Assembly: GCF_003626575.1 (NCBI RefSeq)
Contig: NZ_RBDY01000034.1
Span: forward strand, 1 to 64,000
Source: Streptomyces radicis
GTDB taxonomy: Bacteria; Actinomycetota; Actinomycetes; Streptomycetales; Streptomycetaceae
Length of the DNA stretch: 64,000 bases
Reading direction: 5' to 3'
Shown: in pieces, positions 60,282 through 64,000 of the stretch
How positions within the stretch are numbered: the first letter of the stretch is position 1
How the letters are laid out: each line of letters opens with the position of its first letter
Position numbers and translations under genes: made by a program
Notes under the pieces: generated by a model
The model's database searches: none
The model's input: only the letters and a program-made list of their open reading frames with translations
Told to the model about the DNA's origin: nothing

Positions 60282-61058
60282 ATGGAGATCGACACTTCGA
60301 AGGCGCACTCGGCACGGGTGTGGAACTTCTGGCTGGGCGGCCGGGACTGGTACGAGGCCGACCGGGACGCGGGCGAGCAGATCACGCGCGTCTACCCGGG
60401 CATTGTGCGCACGGCGAGGTTCCAGCGGATGTTCCTGGCCAGGGCCGTGCGCCTGCTGGCGGGCGAGGCCGGGATCCGGCAGTTCCTCGACCTGGGCACG
60501 GGCCTGCCGACCGTGGACAACACCCACGAGGTCGCCCAGCGCGTGGCGCCCGACTGCCGGATCGTCTACGTCGACAACGACCCGCTCGTCCTGGCGCACG
60601 CCCGCGCGCTGCTGACCAGCACCCCCGAGGGCAGGACGGCGTACATCGACGCGGACGCGCGCGCCCCGGAGCGCATCCTCGAACAGGCGGCGGAATACCT
60701 GGACTTCGACCGGCCCATCGCGGTGACCATGCTGGGGATCCTGGGCCACATCCCGGACGAGGACCGCCCGGACGACATCGTGCGCCGCCTGATCGAGCCG
60801 CTCGCCACCGGCAGCTATCTGGCGGTGAGCGACGGCGTGAACACCAACGACACGCTCAACGCCGCCACCACCGACTACAACGCCCGGCTGGCCGGGGACT
60901 ACACGCTGCGCGGCCCGAGGGAGGTCACCGCCTTCTTCGAGGGCCTGGACATCCTGGAGCCTGGGGTGGTCACGATCGATCGGTGGCGCCCCGAACACCC
61001 GCTGTTCGAGGGCGAGGAGCCGGTGGACGCGGTGTGCGGGCTCGGCGTCAAGCGCTGA
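60282..61058 (+). CDS. SAM-dependent methyltransferase, PF04672 (DUF574) type
   Basis: 258 residues. It opens with the family pattern AHSARVWNFWLGGRDWYEAD. The SAM-binding loop is FLDLGTGLPTVDNTHEVAQ near 64-82, followed by VYVDNDPLVLAHARALL and a C-terminal RWRPEHPLFEGEE. This family is expanded in Streptomyces; targets are largely unknown, though some lie in antibiotic clusters. It converges on the PKS gene, the coding ends overlapping by 11 bp. Confidence 0.9.
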   Translation: MEIDTSKAHSARVWNFWLGGRDWYEADRDAGEQITRVYPGIVRTARFQRMFLARAVRLLAGEAGIRQFLDLGTGLPTVDNTHEVAQRVAPDCRIVYVDNDPLVLAHARALLTSTPEGRTAYIDADARAPERILEQAAEYLDFDRPIAVTMLGILGHIPDEDRPDDIVRRLIEPLATGSYLAVSDGVNTNDTLNAATTDYNARLAGDYTLRGPREVTAFFEGLDILEPGVVTIDRWRPEHPLFEGEEPVDAVCGLGVKR

Positions 61059-64000
61059 CCGCGCGTGTCAGCTCCTCGAGCAGGTAGTCGGCCGTCCCCG
61101 CGGCGGTGGGGTGGTCGTAGACGAGCGCGGCGGGGAGCTCGGCGCCGGTGAGGCGCGCCAGGCGGTCGCGCAGCTCGACGGCCTGGAGGGAGGTCAGGCC
61201 CAGGTCGGCGAAGTCGTCGTCCGGGCCGACCTCGCCGGGCGTGGCATGGCCGAGCGTGGCGGAGGTCTGCTCCAGGACGAGCGAGAGCAGCGCCGTCCTG
61301 CGCTCGGCCGCGTCGGCGTCGGCGAGGCGTTCCACCAGGTCGGGCGCCGTGGAGTCGGGCGGCTCGGGCGTGGCCTCGCCGTCCTCGGGCAGGGGGGCGC
61401 TCGTGGGGGGCGCGGGGCGCTCGCGGCGCTTGGCGGCGAGCGCAGGGAGCAGGACGGCAAGGGCCTCGCGCCCCTGGTCGTCCAGGTCGAGCTCGGCCGC
61501 CAGGGCCTCGGTGTCCTGGCGTTCGACCGCCGCCCAGAACCCCGGGGGCGCCGGGTCGGGGGCGGCCGAGGGCGCGGCGGTCAGCCAGTAGCGGCGGCGT
61601 TGGAAGGGGTAGGTGGGCAGCGGGACGCGGCGGGCGCCGGTGCCTTCGAAGAACGCCGCCCAGTCGACGGCCGCGCCCGCGGTGTGCAGTTGAGCGAGCG
61701 CGGCGGCGAGCGCCTCGGGCTCGCGCCGGTCGCGGCGCTGGGCCGCAATGAACGCCGTCTGTCCGCCGTCGGATTGGAGAGCGCTCTCCCTTGCCATCGG
61801 GGTGAGCACCGCGTCCGGGCCGACCTCGAGGAACGTGCGGGCGCCCGCGGCGTGGAGGGCCTGGACGGCCGCGCCGAAGCGGACGGTTCCGCGCGCGTGG
61901 CGGACCCAGTGCTCGGGCGAGCACAGCTCCCGTTCGGTGGCGAGGCGGCCGGTGAGCGCGGAGACGACGGGCAGGCGGGGCGGCCGGTAGGTGACGCGTT
62001 CGGCGACGGCGCGGAAGGCGTCGAGCATCCCGTCCATGTGGGGTGAGTGGAACGCGTGCGAGACGGCCAGGCGTTTGACCCGTGCGAAGTGGAAGGCCAC
62101 GGCCTTGACCGCGTCCTCGTCGCCGGAAATCACCAGTGCGCGGGGGCTGTTGACGGCGGCGACGGCCACCAGGCCCTCGGCGTCCTCGCGTTCGAGCAGG
62201 GGGGCCACCTCGTCCTCTGCCGCCTGGATGGCCACCATGGCGCCGCCCGGGGGGAGTTGGCCCATCAGCCGCCCGCGCGCCACGACCAGCCGCGCCGCGT
62301 CCTCGAGCGAGAACACCCCGGCCAGATGGGCCGCGGTCAGCTCGCCCAGCGAGTGCCCGGCGAGCCAGCCGGGCGCGACGCCCCACGACTCGAGCAGCCG
62401 GAACAGCGCCACCTCGGCGGCGAACAGGGCGGGTTGGGCGTGCTCGGTGCGTTCGAGCGACTCGGCGGCGTCGAGCGTCGCCGGGTCGAGGTCGAGCGCG
62501 GCGGCTGCCTCCGCGAAGGCCCGCGCGTAGACGGGGTGGGCCGCGGCCAAGTCCCGGCCCATGCCGACGCGTTGGGCGCCCTGCCCGGGGAAGAGCACGG
62601 CCAGGCCGCCGCCCGAGGCGCGGCCCGTGGTCCACGCGTCGAGGTCGCCGTCGAGCGTCCAGGCCCGGTGGGCGAACGGGGTCCGCGCGGTGGCGAGCGT
62701 GTGCGCGACGTCCAGCGGGTCGAGGTGGCCATCGGCGACGGCCTCGCGCAGCCCGGCCGCCCGCGCGGTGAGCGCCTCGGGCGTGCGCGCGGACAGCAGC
62801 CAGGGGACGGCGGGCGGCGGGGCGGCCGAGGCGGGCGCCTCGGGGGTGGGCGGTGGCTCCTCGATGACCACATGGGCGTTGGTGCCGCTGAACCCGAACG
62901 ACGAGACTCCCGCGCGCCTGGGCCTTCCCTCCCCCGGCGGCCAGGCGACGGGCTCGCGCAGCAGCCGCACCCCGCCGCCCGACCAGTCGACGTGCGGCGT
63001 CGGCTCGTCGATGTGCAGCGACGCGGGCAGCAGGCCGTGGCGCAGCGCGAGGACGGTCTTGATGACGCCGCCGACCCCGGCGGCGGCCTGGGCGTGGCCG
63101 ATGTTGGACTTCAACGACCCCAGCCACAGGGGGCGTCGGGGATCCCGGCCGGGGCCGAAGACGGCGATCAGGGCCTCCGCCTCGATGGGGTCGCCCAACG
63201 GCGTGCCGGTGCCATGGGCCTCGATCGCGTCCACGTCGCCGGGCGCCAGGTCGGCGTCGGCGAGCGCGGCGTGGATGACGCGCCGTTGGGCGGGGCCGTT
63301 GGGCGCGGTGAGGCCGTTGGAGGCGCCGTCCTGGTTGACCGCGGAGCCGCGCACCAGGGCCAGGACCGGGTGGCCGAGGCGGCGGGCGTCGGAGAGGCGT
63401 TCCACCAGCAGGACGCCCACGCCGTCCGCCCAGCCCGCGCCGTCGGCGGCCCGCGCGAACGACTTGCACCGCCCGTCGGGCGCCAGGCCGCGCAGCCGGG
63501 AGAACTCCACGAACGCGTTCGGCGTCGCCATCACGGTGGCGCCGCCCGCCAGCGCCAGGTCGCACTCCCCCGAGCGCAGCGCGCGCACGGCCAGGTGCAG
63601 CGCGACCAGCGAGGACGAGCACGCGGTGTCGACGGTCAGCGCCGGGCCTTCGAGGCCGAGCGCGTAGGACACCCGCCCGGACAGGACGCTGCCGAGCGTT
63701 CCGGTGCTGAGGAACCCCGCGACGGCCTCGGGCTCGCCGCCGGGCGGCGGCCCGTAGTCCCAGTACATCCCGCCCATGAACACCCCGGTGCGGCTGCCGC
63801 GCGCCGCCGCAGGGTCGATGCCCGCCGCCTCGAACGCCTCCCACGAGGTCTCGAGGAGCAGCCGCTGCTGCGGGTCCATGGCGAGCGCCTCGCGGGGCGA
63901 GATCCCGAAGAACGCGGCGTCGAACCCCGCGGCGTCGGCCACGAAGCCGCCCTCGCGCACGGACGAGGTGCCGGGCCGCCGCCCCTCCGGGTCCCACAGC
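61048..64000 (-). CDS. Type I polyketide synthase, last module KS-AT-ACP (partial, runs off window)
   Basis: At least 984 codons; the N-terminus lies beyond 64000. KS: VDTACSSSLVAL (Cys codon 63619-63621), EAHGTGTPLGDP and KSNIGHAQAAAG, all catalytic residues present. AT: AGHSLGE (Ser codon 62350-62352) and HAFH at 62047-62058, the malonyl-CoA signature. VPLPTYPFQRRRYWL closes the AT. Then FWAAVERQDTEALAAELDL and ALLPALAAKRRERPA match the linker that normally leads into a ketoreductase, but no ketoreductase follows. ACP: LGLTSLQAVELRDR with the carrier serine (61189-61191). No thioesterase; the protein ends at LTRAVSA. It should add an unreduced malonate unit. Confidence 0.9.
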   Translation of the reverse strand, partial: LWDPEGRRPGTSSVREGGFVADAAGFDAAFFGISPREALAMDPQQRLLLETSWEAFEAAGIDPAAARGSRTGVFMGGMYWDYGPPPGGEPEAVAGFLSTGTLGSVLSGRVSYALGLEGPALTVDTACSSSLVALHLAVRALRSGECDLALAGGATVMATPNAFVEFSRLRGLAPDGRCKSFARAADGAGWADGVGVLLVERLSDARRLGHPVLALVRGSAVNQDGASNGLTAPNGPAQRRVIHAALADADLAPGDVDAIEAHGTGTPLGDPIEAEALIAVFGPGRDPRRPLWLGSLKSNIGHAQAAAGVGGVIKTVLALRHGLLPASLHIDEPTPHVDWSGGGVRLLREPVAWPPGEGRPRRAGVSSFGFSGTNAHVVIEEPPPTPEAPASAAPPPAVPWLLSARTPEALTARAAGLREAVADGHLDPLDVAHTLATARTPFAHRAWTLDGDLDAWTTGRASGGGLAVLFPGQGAQRVGMGRDLAAAHPVYARAFAEAAAALDLDPATLDAAESLERTEHAQPALFAAEVALFRLLESWGVAPGWLAGHSLGELTAAHLAGVFSLEDAARLVVARGRLMGQLPPGGAMVAIQAAEDEVAPLLEREDAEGLVAVAAVNSPRALVISGDEDAVKAVAFHFARVKRLAVSHAFHSPHMDGMLDAFRAVAERVTYRPPRLPVVSALTGRLATERELCSPEHWVRHARGTVRFGAAVQALHAAGARTFLEVGPDAVLTPMARESALQSDGGQTAFIAAQRRDRREPEALAAALAQLHTAGAAVDWAAFFEGTGARRVPLPTYPFQRRRYWLTAAPSAAPDPAPPGFWAAVERQDTEALAAELDLDDQGREALAVLLPALAAKRRERPAPPTSAPLPEDGEATPEPPDSTAPDLVERLADADAAERRTALLSLVLEQTSATLGHATPGEVGPDDDFADLGLTSLQAVELRDRLARLTGAELPAALVYDHPTAAGTADYLLEELTRAVSA
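61776..61789. repeat. Exact GGAGAGCGCTCTCC palindrome inside the PKS gene
   Basis: An exact 14-base copy of the array palindrome, in the AT-to-linker part of the PKS, encoding ESAL on the minus strand. It lies 6.6 kb from the array. It may be a regulator site in coding sequence or chance. Confidence 0.5.

Noticed and set aside
60899..63997. Second long minus-strand frame over the PKS
   Set aside because: Arg/Gly/Ala-rich shadow with no domain; the frame 61048-64000 carries all KS, AT and ACP motifs.

Overview
The window is very G+C-rich, densely packed actinobacterial chromosome, most likely from Streptomyces or a close relative in Streptomycetaceae. The evidence is strong G/C bias at third codon positions, frequent GTG/TTG starts, GTGA stop-start overlaps, and families typical of that group: MurT/GatD, DUF6214, DUF6421, DUF6510, SARP regulator, class F sortase, LVIVD and DUF305 proteins, PF04672 methyltransferase. 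No rRNA, tRNA or CRISPR array was recognised.

Layout. 1-1.2 kb is transposon debris: the 3' end of an IS3-type transposase, a probable TniQ C-terminal fragment, a strand-asymmetric A/C-rich tract and the N-terminus of an IS5-type transposase. 1.2-10.5 kb holds a secreted serine hydrolase, RidA, a D-aminoacylase, a PGPGW membrane protein, a GAF/PAS/PP2C phosphatase, CtaG and the murT-gatD pair for peptidoglycan amidation. 10.7-18.9 kb holds a small membrane protein with a degenerate FtsK-like protein, a divergent ROK regulator/MFS pair, a kinase-HD pair, a DUF4442 protein and a two-component system. 19-32 kb holds an MMPL exporter, a SARP regulator, a geranylgeranyl-reductase-like flavoprotein, an M20 peptidase, a class F sortase with a secreted neighbour, an ATPase-NUDIX fusion, a ROK kinase, a citrate-lyase-like protein, etfBA and a thioredoxin. 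32-49 kb holds PlsC, threonine aldolase-SDR-DUF6421, GDPD, GNAT, DUF5134 with an M56 peptidase, HAD, a self-regulated TetR, LVIVD/DUF305, FprA-like reductase, and a likely DNA-damage-linked Asp-box protein-Ung-kinase group.

49-64 kb is the unsettled part. It contains a broken PAS/GAF/PP2C gene, an intact molybdopterin oxidoreductase-flavin reductase-DUF6510 operon, and a polyol dehydrogenase followed by a regularly spaced array of the palindrome GGAGAGCGCTCTCC. Next is a secreted sialidase-like gene split by an IS605-type element, then another decayed gene, an unknown gene, a PF04672 methyltransferase, and the 3' end of a type I polyketide synthase gene running off the window.

Main points: (i) removing the inferred IS605 interval 56062-57837 restores a 412-codon sialidase-like frame without changing a base, and the element keeps apparently intact TnpA and TnpB; (ii) six palindromes lie in the 200 bp between two convergent genes with centres 34, 34, 28, 34 and 34 bp apart, a LacI-operator-like array in an unusual place, with further exact copies inside the dehydrogenase and PKS genes; (iii) the last PKS module has lost its ketoreductase but keeps the linker that normally precedes one. 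All family names come from recognising sequence motifs by eye; no database search was run.
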